This document shows positions 44,903-53,732 of a DNA stretch of 64,000 bases, one piece after another. The first letter of the stretch is position 1. Each line of letters starts with the position of its first letter. The notes under the pieces are model-generated. The model ran no database searches. It was not told the origin of the DNA and saw only the letters and a program-made list of their open reading frames with translations. Origin of the DNA: Nitrospirota bacterium (lineage in GTDB: Bacteria > Nitrospirota > Thermodesulfovibrionia > Thermodesulfovibrionales > UBA6898); NCBI GenBank assembly GCA_021783515.1, contig JAJXTV010000014.1:1-64000 (forward strand), read 5' to 3'. A program made the translations under genes and the position numbers.

Positions 44903-46049
44903 TCTCCTGCTTCTTCGCAATGCTGTCACTCTTGGGCTTTTTGCCCTTCGACACCGCCTGCGCCCTGCTACGCTTCGCGGCCTTCTTCTTCGCGTGCGCC
45001 AGATGGACCGGCCGGCCGCGCTTCTTCGCGGCAAGTCGCGGGGACTTCTTTGCGTGCCGGGCATGCACCGACCCCTTTCTTCCCCTCTTTTTCGACTTCT
45101 TTACCACCGGGTGGTCTTCCTCCGTGTAGAGCGCCTTTGTCGCCCGCACCGCGTCCCGGTCGTCCTTCGTCAGATAAATGACCGGCTCTTCGGCCTTGTT
45201 CACCACCTTGATTCCGAAGTCCATCAGCTCTTCGGACTCTTTCCAGAGCAGGTCGCGGCTCGGCGCGCCGAGGAGCGCCACGATTATCGTCTCGTTGTCG
45301 CGTTCTCCGGCGCAGACGAAGCAATGCCTGGCCTTCCGTGTGTAACCCGTCTTTCCCCCGAGGAGTTCTTCGTCGGACCAGAGAAGGCGGTTCGTATTCT
45401 TGATGAACATCGTTTTGCCGGTTTCGGTCGAGACCTCGGCGATGCGCGTGCCGATGATCTCCTTAAGAACGGGATACTTGATGGCCTGTCTCATGATCTT
45501 CGAAAGGTCGTAGGCGGTGATATACTGTCCCGGCAGCGGCAGCCCGTTGGCATTTACGAAATGAGTATCGTCGGCGCCGATCGCAAGCGCCTTCCTGTTC
45601 ATGAGCGTCACGAACGCCTCCTCCGAGCCGGCCACCGCTTCGGCCAGCGCTACTGCCGCGTCGTTGGCGGACTTCATGAGTGCCGCATAAAGGAGCGTCT
45701 CGATCGTCACCCTGTCGCCCGCCTTCAGGCCCGCCTTCGTCGGGGGCGCCGCGGCCGCCCTCGCGCTGACCGTCGTCACGTCCTTCAGGTTGGCGCGTTC
45801 AAGGACCACGAGGGCCGTCATCAGTTTCGTCGTACTCGCCGGCAGAAGTTTGAGGTCCGGGTTCTTCGCATACAGCACCCTGCCGGTCACGGCGTCCATC
45901 ACCACGGCGGCACGGGACTTTATCTCTTCGGCTGAAGCGGTGAGGAGTGAAAGGTGAAAGGTGAAAAGAAAGAAGACGAGAAAGAAGAGCATCTTTTCCC
46001 CTCCACGCGGAGACTTTGACCGTTGTTGAAATGTAAGCTGCTTCTTCAT
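44886..46049 (-). CDS. dacA: D-alanyl-D-alanine carboxypeptidase (S11) with Lys-rich tail
   Basis: 387 residues. A signal peptide (FFLVFFLFTFHLSLLTASA) precedes the S11 penicillin-binding fold with PASTTKLMTAL (SxxK), SANDAA (SxN) and GGKTGYT (KTG). It trims the stem pentapeptide in the periplasm. After residue about 305 comes a tail of 80 residues with over a third Lys/Arg (repeats of HAKK-type), instead of the usual beta domain and amphipathic anchor. The tail may bind anionic polymers or the membrane. GAGGTGATC precedes the ATG at 46049. Placement inside the dcw operon between mraY and murD is unusual. The symbol follows the family, not an exact orthologue. Confidence 0.9.
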   Translation of the reverse strand: MKKQLTFQQRSKSPRGGEKMLFFLVFFLFTFHLSLLTASAEEIKSRAAVVMDAVTGRVLYAKNPDLKLLPASTTKLMTALVVLERANLKDVTTVSARAAAAPPTKAGLKAGDRVTIETLLYAALMKSANDAAVALAEAVAGSEEAFVTLMNRKALAIGADDTHFVNANGLPLPGQYITAYDLSKIMRQAIKYPVLKEIIGTRIAEVSTETGKTMFIKNTNRLLWSDEELLGGKTGYTRKARHCFVCAGERDNETIIVALLGAPSRDLLWKESEELMDFGIKVVNKAEEPVIYLTKDDRDAVRATKALYTEEDHPVVKKSKKRGRKGSVHARHAKKSPRLAAKKRGRPVHLAHAKKKAAKRSRAQAVSKGKKPKSDSIAKKQENGNQG

Positions 46050-46051
46050 GA

Positions 46052-47134
46052 TCACCTCAATTTCAGCGTCGCCAGACTCAGCAACGCAAGCATTATACCG
46101 ACGATCCAGAACCGTACGATGACCTTCGATTCGTGCCATCCTTTCAGTTCGAAATGGTGATGGATCGGGGCCATTCTGAAAATCCTCTTGCCGGTAAGTT
46201 TGAAAGACGCAACCTGAAAGACCACCGACAGCGTCTCTATCACAAAGATCCCTCCGACGAGCGTCAGGACGATCTCGTGCTTGGTGATGATCGCCAGCGT
46301 GCCGAGCGCCCCGCCGAGGCTGAGCGATCCTACGTCGCCCATAAATATGTCGGCCGGATAAGAGTTGAACCAGAGAAAGCCGAGAGAGGCGCCGAGCATC
46401 GCGCCGCAGACTACCGTGAGCTCGCCCGTGCCCTGGAGATAAAGGACCTGCAGATACTGCGCGAATTTTGCGTTGCCCGAGATATAGACGAGGATCATGT
46501 TCGCCAGGATCGCAATGCCGACCAGCCCGATCGCCAGGCCGTCGATCCCGTCGGTCAGGTTGACCGCGTTGGAGGAACCGACAATGACCAGGACCGAAAA
46601 GGGGATGTAGAACCAGCCGAGGTTGAAGAGCCACCGCTTGAAAAACGGGATGCTCAGCACGTCGGTATACGGGTCCTTCGGGTTCAGATAGAGCAGCATG
46701 CCTATAGCGAGGGCGAGGACGATCTGCGCGCCGAACTTATAGCAGGCCCTGAGCCCTTTCGGGTTCTTCCGGATCACCTTCAGGTAGTCGTCGAGCAGCC
46801 CGATGCCTCCGTAGCCGAGGAGGGAAAGCACCATGACCCAGACGTACATATTTTCGAGGTCGCCCCAGAGCAGCAAAGAGATGAGGATGCAAAGGAGAAT
46901 GATGATGCCGCCCATCGTGGGCGTGCCGGATTTTTTCAGATGGGTCTGCGGACCGTCGTTACGGATCTGCTGGGTCAGGCTCACCTTCTTCAGCCACGCG
47001 ATGATCCTCGGTCCTATGAAGAGAGAGAGCAGCATCGCCGAGATCACCGCGAGGGCGGCCCGGAAGGTGATATACCGGAAGACGTTCAGCGGGGAATAGT
47101 ACTCATGCAGGCTATAGAGCACCCTATAGAGCAT
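46052..47134 (-). CDS. mraY: Phospho-N-acetylmuramoyl-pentapeptide transferase
   Basis: 360 residues, ten transmembrane helices. Signatures: LKKSGTPTMGGIIIL, GLLDDYLKVI (catalytic DD), SNAVNLTDGIDGLAIG, DVGSLSLGGALG and MAPIHHHFEL. MraY makes lipid I by moving phospho-MurNAc-pentapeptide to undecaprenyl phosphate. Two bases separate its stop from the carboxypeptidase start; it overlaps murF by 11 bases. Confidence 0.97.
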   Translation of the reverse strand: MLYRVLYSLHEYYSPLNVFRYITFRAALAVISAMLLSLFIGPRIIAWLKKVSLTQQIRNDGPQTHLKKSGTPTMGGIIILLCILISLLLWGDLENMYVWVMVLSLLGYGGIGLLDDYLKVIRKNPKGLRACYKFGAQIVLALAIGMLLYLNPKDPYTDVLSIPFFKRWLFNLGWFYIPFSVLVIVGSSNAVNLTDGIDGLAIGLVGIAILANMILVYISGNAKFAQYLQVLYLQGTGELTVVCGAMLGASLGFLWFNSYPADIFMGDVGSLSLGGALGTLAIITKHEIVLTLVGGIFVIETLSVVFQVASFKLTGKRIFRMAPIHHHFELKGWHESKVIVRFWIVGIMLALLSLATLKLR

Positions 47135-48494
47135 TCGTCTTCTCCTCTTCGCGCGGCAGTCCGCCGGCCTGCAGCACCTTCTCCATGCGCATACCGCGAG
47201 ACCCCTTTATCAGGACGGTGTCGCCTTCCGAAAGCACTTCCGAAAGTATCGGCCCCGCCGAAGCGGCATCGTCGGCCCGGTAACAGGCCCCTCTGAATCC
47301 GGCGCCGGCCCTCTTCATTTCAGGTCCCACGGCGATCAGGATGTCGAGACCGCAGCGGGAGAGAAGTCCGACAAGTTCCCGATGGGCCTCTTCCGAATAG
47401 CCGCCGAGTTCGAACATGTCGCCGAGCACGGCGATCGTCCTCTTCCGCTTCAACCGCATCAACTCTCCGACCGCGCCTTCCATCGACGCAGGGTTCGCAT
47501 TATAGACGTCGCTGATCACCAGCGCCCCTGCAATCTCCTTCATCTCGAGCCTCATCGGGACCCCGGTGAAACACTCCAGCCCCCCCTTGATCTCCCCCCG
47601 GTCCACGCCGAGTTCGTCGGCAAGCGATGCGGCGGCAAGCGCATTAAGGATATTGAATCTGCCCGAGAGACGCAGGTTAACCGGAAGCCTGCCCCCGTCG
47701 GGGAAACGTATCACGAAGCGTGATCCTCTTTCTCCGAGCTCGACATCCTCCGCATGCACGTCGGCCCGGTTCTTCATTCCGTAGGTGATGACCTTCCCCC
47801 CGAACCCTTTCACTCCCTCCATAAGGAACGTGTCGTCGGCGTTCATCGAGGCGGCTTTTACGTGCCCGAGTATTTCGAGGTCGGTCTTTCTGACGGTCTC
47901 GATGCTGCCGAACCCCTCGAGGTGGGCAGGCCCGACGTTCGTGACCACCGCGTAATCCGGCCGCGCGATATCGCACAAAAGAGCGATATCGCCCTCCGCG
48001 TTCGATCCCATCTCGAGGACCATGACCGATTCGTCCCCTTTCATGCGGGAGATGCAGAGTGGCAGGCCGATATGGTTGTTGAGGTTCCCTTCGGTCTTGA
48101 GTATACGGTGCCTCCTGCCCAGCACGGAGGCGAGAAGCTCCTTGGTGGTCGTCTTCCCGTTCGTGCCGGTGACGCCCACCACGGTGGCGTGCCCGGACAT
48201 GCGGAGATGCCGGGCGATGTCCTGCAGCGCGGCCAGGGTGTCTTTCACCAGGATGATCGTCTTGCCGGCAAATGTGCCTGCCGGAGGATGGTCGACGAGC
48301 GCGCCGGCCCCGGCTTTGAGCGCGTCGTCAAGGAAGTCGTGCCCGTCAAAGCGCTCCCCCCTGAGCGCAACGAAAAGCTCGCCGTCCTTGATCGTCCGCG
48401 AGTCGATGGACAGGCCGGTAAACTCCGGCCGATCGCCGTAGAGTGTTTCGCCCCCTGCCGCCTTTACTATATCTTCGAGTAATACATGCGCCAT
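47124..48494 (-). CDS. murF: UDP-MurNAc-tripeptide--D-alanyl-D-alanine ligase
   Basis: 456 residues. Mur ligase features: FTGLSIDSRTIKDGELFVALRG, VGVTGTNGKTTTKELLASVL, LEMGSNAEGDI, NVGPAHLEGFGSIE and VYNANPASMEGAV, the last typical of MurF. It adds D-Ala-D-Ala to complete the pentapeptide precursor. Overlaps mraY; separated from murE by 40 bases. Confidence 0.96.
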   Translation of the reverse strand: MAHVLLEDIVKAAGGETLYGDRPEFTGLSIDSRTIKDGELFVALRGERFDGHDFLDDALKAGAGALVDHPPAGTFAGKTIILVKDTLAALQDIARHLRMSGHATVVGVTGTNGKTTTKELLASVLGRRHRILKTEGNLNNHIGLPLCISRMKGDESVMVLEMGSNAEGDIALLCDIARPDYAVVTNVGPAHLEGFGSIETVRKTDLEILGHVKAASMNADDTFLMEGVKGFGGKVITYGMKNRADVHAEDVELGERGSRFVIRFPDGGRLPVNLRLSGRFNILNALAAASLADELGVDRGEIKGGLECFTGVPMRLEMKEIAGALVISDVYNANPASMEGAVGELMRLKRKRTIAVLGDMFELGGYSEEAHRELVGLLSRCGLDILIAVGPEMKRAGAGFRGACYRADDAASAGPILSEVLSEGDTVLIKGSRGMRMEKVLQAGGLPREEEKTNAL

Positions 48495-48534
48495 ACTTTA
48501 TTTATATTGCCCCCCTCGTAAACGCCGATACATC

Positions 48535-50013
48535 TCAGTCATTTTTTACGAGTTGCCGTATCGCCTCTGCAAGCACCTCCCTGTCGCTGAAATGGAAACT
48601 CTTTCCCCCGATAATCTGGCAGTCCTCGTGCCCCTTCCCCGCCACAAGGACGACGTCGCCGTCGCCCGCAAGGAGCACCGCCCTTCTGATCGCTTCCCTT
48701 CTGTCGGGCTCGACGAGGTAGTTCTTTCTCACCGCGCCCGCTTCGACTGCGCCGATGATCTGCGCAGGGTCTTCGGACCTGGGATTGTCCGACGTGATGA
48801 CGACGAGATCGCTCAGCTTCGTGGCGACCGCTCCCATCCGCGGCCTCTTGCCCCGGTCCCTGTCGCCTCCGCATCCGAAGACAGTGATCACCTTTCCTTC
48901 CGTCAGGCCGCGCGCCGTATAGATGAGCCGTTCCAGCGCGTCCTCGGTGTGTGCATAATCGACAATCGCCAGGAATTTCTGCCCCGCATCGACCTTCTCG
49001 AACCTTCCCGTTACCGGCCCCGCCTCCCCGATACCGCGGAGGATATCCGTCCAGGGCACGCCGAGGACGATCGCCGCGCCTGCCGCCGAGAGGATATTGT
49101 AGACATTCGGCAGCCCCACGAGTGACGAGCGGACCGCATACCCTGCGCCCTCCGAGACGATCGTGAACCTCAGCCCGTCGAAGGAGTCCTGTATCTCGGA
49201 GGCGATCATGTCCGCTCCCGTCTCGAGCCCATAGCTGAGCGTTCGTTGTGTCTCCTGCAGACCGCCGATGTCGGAGAGCAGCCTCCTCCCGTAGCCGTCG
49301 TCGTAGTTGACGACCGCCGGACCCGACAGCAATTCCGCGAAAAACCGCTCTTTCGCAAGAAAATAGTCTTCCATCGTCCGGTGGTAATCGAGATGGTCCC
49401 TCGTCAGGTTCGTAAAGACGCCCGCCCTGAATACCGTACCGTCCACCCGCCGCTGCGCAAGCGCGTGCGAGGAGACCTCGGAAACCACGTGGGTGCATCC
49501 GGCCTCGTGCATCCTGCGGAGGAGCTGCTGAAATTCGGGCGCCTCCGGAGTCGTGTGCTCCGCCTCGAAGACCTCTCTTCCGATCATGCTCCTGATCGTC
49601 CCCACCAGCCCGGTCTTCTTCCCCCAGGCCTCCAGTATCGACTTAAGAAGATAGGTCGTCGTCGTCTTTCCGTTCGTTCCGGTCACCCCGATTACACAGA
49701 GTGATTCGGACGGTCGGCCGTAGTAGTTGTTCGCGATCGCCGCAAGGGCCTTTCTGCTGTCCCCGACGCGGACGAGCGAGACACCCTGAGGGACCGCGCC
49801 CGCAGGCTCCCTTTCGCAGACGACCGCGGCAGCGCCTTGGGCAACGGCCGCTCCGATATAATCGTGGCCGTCCGCATGCTCGCCCCGCACCGCTACAAAA
49901 AGATAATCACGCCCCACCTTTCGCGAGTCATACGAGATTCCCTCGACAGGGGTTCCCGTTGTGCCCCGGACGCCCGACGTTTCGACTCCTCTTAATAATT
50001 CGTTCACTTTCAT
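48535..50013 (-). CDS. murE: UDP-MurNAc-L-alanyl-D-glutamate--diaminopimelate ligase
   Basis: 492 residues. Features: GISYDSRKVGRDYLFVAVRGEHADGHDYI, VIGVTGTNGKTTTTYLL, EVSSHALAQRRVDG, NLTRDHLDYHRTMEDYF and TSDNPRSEDPAQI. The DNPR motif in the C-terminal domain marks meso-diaminopimelate specificity, so the cell wall uses mDAP like other Gram-negatives. It overlaps ftsI by four bases. Confidence 0.96.
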   Translation of the reverse strand: MKVNELLRGVETSGVRGTTGTPVEGISYDSRKVGRDYLFVAVRGEHADGHDYIGAAVAQGAAAVVCEREPAGAVPQGVSLVRVGDSRKALAAIANNYYGRPSESLCVIGVTGTNGKTTTTYLLKSILEAWGKKTGLVGTIRSMIGREVFEAEHTTPEAPEFQQLLRRMHEAGCTHVVSEVSSHALAQRRVDGTVFRAGVFTNLTRDHLDYHRTMEDYFLAKERFFAELLSGPAVVNYDDGYGRRLLSDIGGLQETQRTLSYGLETGADMIASEIQDSFDGLRFTIVSEGAGYAVRSSLVGLPNVYNILSAAGAAIVLGVPWTDILRGIGEAGPVTGRFEKVDAGQKFLAIVDYAHTEDALERLIYTARGLTEGKVITVFGCGGDRDRGKRPRMGAVATKLSDLVVITSDNPRSEDPAQIIGAVEAGAVRKNYLVEPDRREAIRRAVLLAGDGDVVLVAGKGHEDCQIIGGKSFHFSDREVLAEAIRQLVKND

Positions 50014-51740
50014 TTCGACACCAGAAGCAGGTTCTTATCCTGCACGTCATCACGCGGGACATCGAGGTATGACAACGCCTGATCGGCGATGTTCCTGAAG
50101 ACAGGCCCCGCCACGACCCCTCCGTATATCTGCCCCTTCGGCTCATACACAACGACGATCATGGCGATCCTCGGGCTGTCTGCCGGCACGAATCCGACAA
50201 AGGAGCTCACATACCTGTCTTTCGAATACCTCTTCGTCCGCCGGTCGATCAGCTGCGCGGTGCCGGTCTTGCCCGCCACCTTATTCCCGGCCACCGACGC
50301 CTCGGTAGCGGTCCCCCCCTCCTCGACGACCGTTTCGAGTATCTTCTTGAAAATCGCAGCGGTCTTCGCCGAGATCACCTGCTTTCTCTCCGTCCGGCCG
50401 AACGACGCCACAGTCTGACCGTCATGGGTCCTGACCCCGGAGACGACATGAGGGCTCACCAGGTACCCCCCGTTGGCGATCGCCGAGTAGGCCCTCAGCA
50501 CCTGAAGCGGCGTCACCGCCACCTCCTGCCCTATCGGGACGGCGCCGATCGAGGTCGCAGACCATCTCTCCGGTTTTCTGATCCAGCCCGAAACCTCTCC
50601 GGGAAGGTCGATGCCGGTATCGTCGCCGAACCCGTAGCGTTTCGCGTATTCATAAATCTTTTCCTTCCCGAGTCTCATCCCGACCATGATCGAGCCGACG
50701 TTCGAGGACTTCTGTATCACCTCCTGAAACGTCAGCACCCCGTGCCGGTGGGCGTCGTGCACAACCTTCCCTCCCACCTCGATGCTCCCCCTGCTCACGT
50801 CAAACGTCGACTCCGTCGTGAATATCTTCTCTTCCAGCGCCGCCGTGCCGATCACAATCTTGAATGTGGACCCCGGCTCGTAAACGTCGGTAATCGCCCT
50901 GTCCCGGACTTCGTTTCTTCCCGCCCTGTTCAGCTCGTTGAGATCATACGTCGGCCTGTTCGCCAGCGCCAGGATCTCGCCGGTAAAGGGATCCATCATA
51001 ATCACCGTGCCGGCGACCGCCCTCCACTGCGCCATCGCGCGGTCAAGTTCCCTCTCTACGATATACTGGAGCCCCTCGTCGAGCGTAAGCACCACGTCGT
51101 CGCCCTTCGCCTCCATGTTGACGCCGAGGGAAAGCGTTCGCCCGCTGGCGTCCCTTTCGAGATGTATCTTCCGCCCGGAGGTCTTCAGGTACCGGTTGTA
51201 TTTCAGCTCCACGCCCTCAAGCGCCTGGTTGTCGAGTCCCACCGCGCCGATTACGTGGGCGGCGAGGGTACCTTTCGGATAAAACCGCTTTGCCTCCGGA
51301 ACGAAGCCGAATCCCTCCGCAGCCTCCGTTTCCGCGTTCGCACTTATCCCGAGCAGCGCCTTCACCGCCCCGGCCTTCTGCGGCGACAGTTTTCTGTCTA
51401 TCCAGGTAAACCTCTTTTCGGGCTCGAACTTCGCCCTGACGGCCTTCGGCTCCATGCCGAGCACCGCCGAAAGCTTATTTACCTTCTCCTTGTCGATGTC
51501 GACCTCCGTCGAATCGCAGTAGAGCGATTCGAGCTCGAGATTCACGGCAAATTCCCGCCCTCTCCGGTCGTAGATATTGCCCCTCATCGCCTGGATGTCT
51601 TCGGTCTTGATCTGCTGGAGCTTCGCCCTTTCGGAAAGGGCCTTGTGGTCGACTATCATGAGCGAAAACAGGCGGAGAAAGATCGCGAAGAACCCGAAGA
51701 TGATCGCAGTATTGAGGATAATCGCCCGTTTTCTGTTCAC
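50010..51740 (-). CDS. ftsI: Septal transpeptidase FtsI (PBP3)
   Basis: 576 residues: one transmembrane helix near 8-28, a pedestal domain (about 40-220, RGNIYDRRGREFAVN), and the transpeptidase domain with GSTFKIVIG (SxxK), KSSNVG (SxN) and VAGKTGTAQ (KTG). It crosslinks septal peptidoglycan together with FtsW. Lies directly after ftsL (16 bases). Confidence 0.96.
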   Translation of the reverse strand: MNRKRAIILNTAIIFGFFAIFLRLFSLMIVDHKALSERAKLQQIKTEDIQAMRGNIYDRRGREFAVNLELESLYCDSTEVDIDKEKVNKLSAVLGMEPKAVRAKFEPEKRFTWIDRKLSPQKAGAVKALLGISANAETEAAEGFGFVPEAKRFYPKGTLAAHVIGAVGLDNQALEGVELKYNRYLKTSGRKIHLERDASGRTLSLGVNMEAKGDDVVLTLDEGLQYIVERELDRAMAQWRAVAGTVIMMDPFTGEILALANRPTYDLNELNRAGRNEVRDRAITDVYEPGSTFKIVIGTAALEEKIFTTESTFDVSRGSIEVGGKVVHDAHRHGVLTFQEVIQKSSNVGSIMVGMRLGKEKIYEYAKRYGFGDDTGIDLPGEVSGWIRKPERWSATSIGAVPIGQEVAVTPLQVLRAYSAIANGGYLVSPHVVSGVRTHDGQTVASFGRTERKQVISAKTAAIFKKILETVVEEGGTATEASVAGNKVAGKTGTAQLIDRRTKRYSKDRYVSSFVGFVPADSPRIAMIVVVYEPKGQIYGGVVAGPVFRNIADQALSYLDVPRDDVQDKNLLLVSK

Positions 51741-51756
51741 ACTGTGCTCTTCCCTT

Positions 51757-52128
51757 TCACTCCTTGTTCTTCACCGTCAGTGAAGCGCGGTAAGGGCCGG
51801 GGGTCGCGTTTCTCCGGACATGGATGACCCTTACCCTGTTTGAAAAGATGTTCTCGCCTGCGGCGAGCGTAGCGTTGCCCTGCGTGCCGCTGCGGAACGA
51901 CGCGCCGATTTTTTCGAGAGACATGAGCTTTGCCCTTTCGGCAAGGAGTATGTTCCTTTCCTTGAGAGACTCCATCTTCTTTTCCTCAAGGTTCCTGAGG
52001 TCGTATGCTACCGTCACTACGCCGGATCTGAGCCATATAAGTCCGAACAGGCACAAAAGGAGGATCACTGCACACAGAGGTTTATACAGTAATGATACCA
52101 TATTGCCGTATGTTTTCGCGCCGATCAT
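51757..52128 (-). CDS. ftsL: Cell division protein FtsL
   Basis: 123 residues with one transmembrane helix (LCAVILLLCLFGLIWL) followed by a heptad-type coiled coil (VAYDLRNLEEKKMESLKERNILLAERAKLMSLEKI). FtsL is poorly conserved in sequence; topology, size and position between rsmH and ftsI identify it. It recruits FtsW/FtsI with FtsB and FtsQ. Confidence 0.88.
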   Translation of the reverse strand: MIGAKTYGNMVSLLYKPLCAVILLLCLFGLIWLRSGVVTVAYDLRNLEEKKMESLKERNILLAERAKLMSLEKIGASFRSGTQGNATLAAGENIFSNRVRVIHVRRNATPGPYRASLTVKNKE

Positions 52129-53000
52129 GTCAGCTCCGCCCCCCTGAGTTTCGCGCTCCTCGAAGAGGGATTCTCCCTGATTTCCCGGGCACCCGGGACG
52201 ACCGGTTTTTTCACGAGCAGTCTCACCCTTCCCTCCTTCGCGCGGTCTCTCATGAAATTCTTCACGACCCTGTCCTCAAGCGAGTGATAGGCGATGACGC
52301 AGAGTCTGCCGCCGGGCTTCAGGACATCCAGAGAGGCGTCGAGACCGGCCTTCAGCTCCTCGATCTCCCGGTTTACCTCGATCCTGAGAGCCTGGAATGT
52401 CTTTGTGGCGGGATGAATCCTCCCCCTTCTCCCGCAGGCCTTGGAGATGAGGCCGGCCAGTTCCGCGCAGGTGTCGATCGTGCGCCTGCTCCTCTCTGCG
52501 ATGATAGCCCTGACGATCCTCGGAGCAAGATATTCCTCTCCGTATTCCCGGAGAATCCGGACGAGTTCTTTTTCGTCGTAGGTGTTGACAACGTCCCAGG
52601 CCGAAAACGCCTGGCTGCCGTCCATCCGCATGTCGAGCCTCTCTTCGGAATTGAAACTGAATCCCCTCGCCAGGTCCCTGATTTGCATCATCGAGACGCC
52701 GAGGTCGAAGAGAATGCCGTCCACCGCGCGGACATCAAGTGAATCAAGTATCGTCTTCACCTCTGAGAATCTCCCTTTCCGAAGGACCATCCGTTCATCC
52801 GCCAGGCGCCCGGCGGCCCGTGCGAGCGCCCTCTCGTCCCTGTCGATTCCGATGATTCTTCCTTCTCTGCCGATCGTCTTCATTATTTCCTCGGAGTGTC
52901 CCCCGAGCCCGACTGTTGCATCCACGTAAATCCCCCCCCGTCCGGGAGCAAGCAATTCGATCACCTCCCTCAAAAGGACCGGGAGATGCTCGACGGTCAT
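52125..53000 (-). CDS. rsmH: 16S rRNA (cytosine1402-N4)-methyltransferase
   Basis: 291 residues. SAM-binding start HLPVLLREVIELLAPGRGGIYVDATVGLGGHSEEIM, then FDLGVSMMQIRDLARGFSF, ATKTFQALRIEVNREIEELK and VIAYHSLEDRVVKNFM. RsmH (MraW) modifies C1402 in the ribosomal decoding site. Its ATG follows the mraZ stop directly (TAAATG) and its stop overlaps ftsL. Confidence 0.96.
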   Translation of the reverse strand: MTVEHLPVLLREVIELLAPGRGGIYVDATVGLGGHSEEIMKTIGREGRIIGIDRDERALARAAGRLADERMVLRKGRFSEVKTILDSLDVRAVDGILFDLGVSMMQIRDLARGFSFNSEERLDMRMDGSQAFSAWDVVNTYDEKELVRILREYGEEYLAPRIVRAIIAERSRRTIDTCAELAGLISKACGRRGRIHPATKTFQALRIEVNREIEELKAGLDASLDVLKPGGRLCVIAYHSLEDRVVKNFMRDRAKEGRVRLLVKKPVVPGAREIRENPSSRSAKLRGAELT

Positions 53001-53453
53001 TTAAAGACCGTAACCCGCAAGTTTATGTGCAATAGCCCTCTTGTCGATCTTCGAAAGATCGTTGGCCGCATCCCACTCTTTCCTGTCCCACAGGTCGATC
53101 TTGTCGAGCTGCCCGACTATCACGATATCGGAACTCAGTCCGGAGTCTTCCCTCTGGGCCGCCGATATCAGTATCCTGCCCTGCTTGTCTATCTCCGTTT
53201 CCTGGGCCGAGCCTATCACAACTCTTTTGTAAAGGTTCACGTGCTCATCCATACTGGGAAGCGTCCTGACCTTCTCCTCGAGTTTGGACCACTCCTCCTG
53301 GGGGTAGATATGGAGGCATTTGTCAAAAAGATCATTGACAACATAGAGTTTAGGATTATAATTAGTGGAAATTATTTCTCGGAAAGGAGCCGGTATAATG
53401 ACTCTCCCTTTGGGGTCCAGGCTGTAATAATATTTTCCAGAGAAAGCTGGCAC
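53001..53453 (-). CDS. mraZ: Transcriptional regulator MraZ
   Basis: About 150 residues with two SpoVT-AbrB-like halves: YYYSLDPKGRVIIPAPFRE and SAQETEIDKQGRILISAAQRE, each with the D-x-K/Q-G-R-(V/I)-x-(I/L)-P/S motif. MraZ binds upstream repeats and controls the operon. GTG codons at 53474 and 53453 are both in frame. The predicted transcription start is near 53480, so the 53474 codon would leave almost no leader; the 53453 GTG has GGAGGAGAC directly upstream and is preferred. Confidence 0.93.
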   Translation of the reverse strand: MPAFSGKYYYSLDPKGRVIIPAPFREIISTNYNPKLYVVNDLFDKCLHIYPQEEWSKLEEKVRTLPSMDEHVNLYKRVVIGSAQETEIDKQGRILISAAQREDSGLSSDIVIVGQLDKIDLWDRKEWDAANDLSKIDKRAIAHKLAGYGL

Positions 53454-53458
53454 GTCTC

Positions 53459-53483
53459 CTCCACTTTCTACCACTATTTACCA
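53459..53483 (-). promoter_or_regulatory. Three MraZ-type operator repeats
   Basis: Reading the minus strand, AGTGG occurs three times at exact 10-base intervals (TGG at 53481-53483, 53471-53473 and 53461-53463). Known MraZ sites are three TGG-containing repeats separated by five bases. The repeats cover the predicted transcription start. Confidence 0.7.
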
Positions 53484-53486
53484 CTC

Positions 53487-53515
53487 AATATAAGGTAGAT
53501 TGATTTTTATGTCAA
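53487..53515 (-). promoter_or_regulatory. Promoter of the dcw operon
   Basis: On the minus strand, a perfect TTGACA (53515-53510) is followed after 17 bases by TATATT (53492-53487). It drives mraZ and probably the whole operon to ftsZ, since the seventeen genes overlap or nearly touch. Confidence 0.85.
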
Positions 53516-53545
53516 GCGGAAAATATTGTCCGGACGCGCCTGCCC

Positions 53546-53582
53546 ACATGTAGTGGCGCTGCTCTCCACCGCCACTACATGT
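53546..53582. repeat. 13-bp perfect inverted repeat
   Basis: ACATGTAGTGGCG and its exact complement CGCCACTACATGT are separated by 11 bases. It lies between the divergent dcw promoter and the DUF1573-cytochrome selenoprotein gene. There is no T-run. It may be a hairpin barrier or a protein site; the arms are not repeated elsewhere in the window. Bases 53583-53720 show nothing else. Confidence 0.7.
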
Positions 53583-53732
53583 TGGCTCTCATCTCCTGTC
53601 TTGTCCCGCTCCAGATTTTGCCGGGAGTTTCCGCCGGGAACAGCCCGAAAGAAAGCGACCGCGCCGGCGGTGAGCAATCTGCAAGGGTCCCATGCGGGCT
53701 TTTCGGAGAAGGACCTGATGTAAAATAGACAA

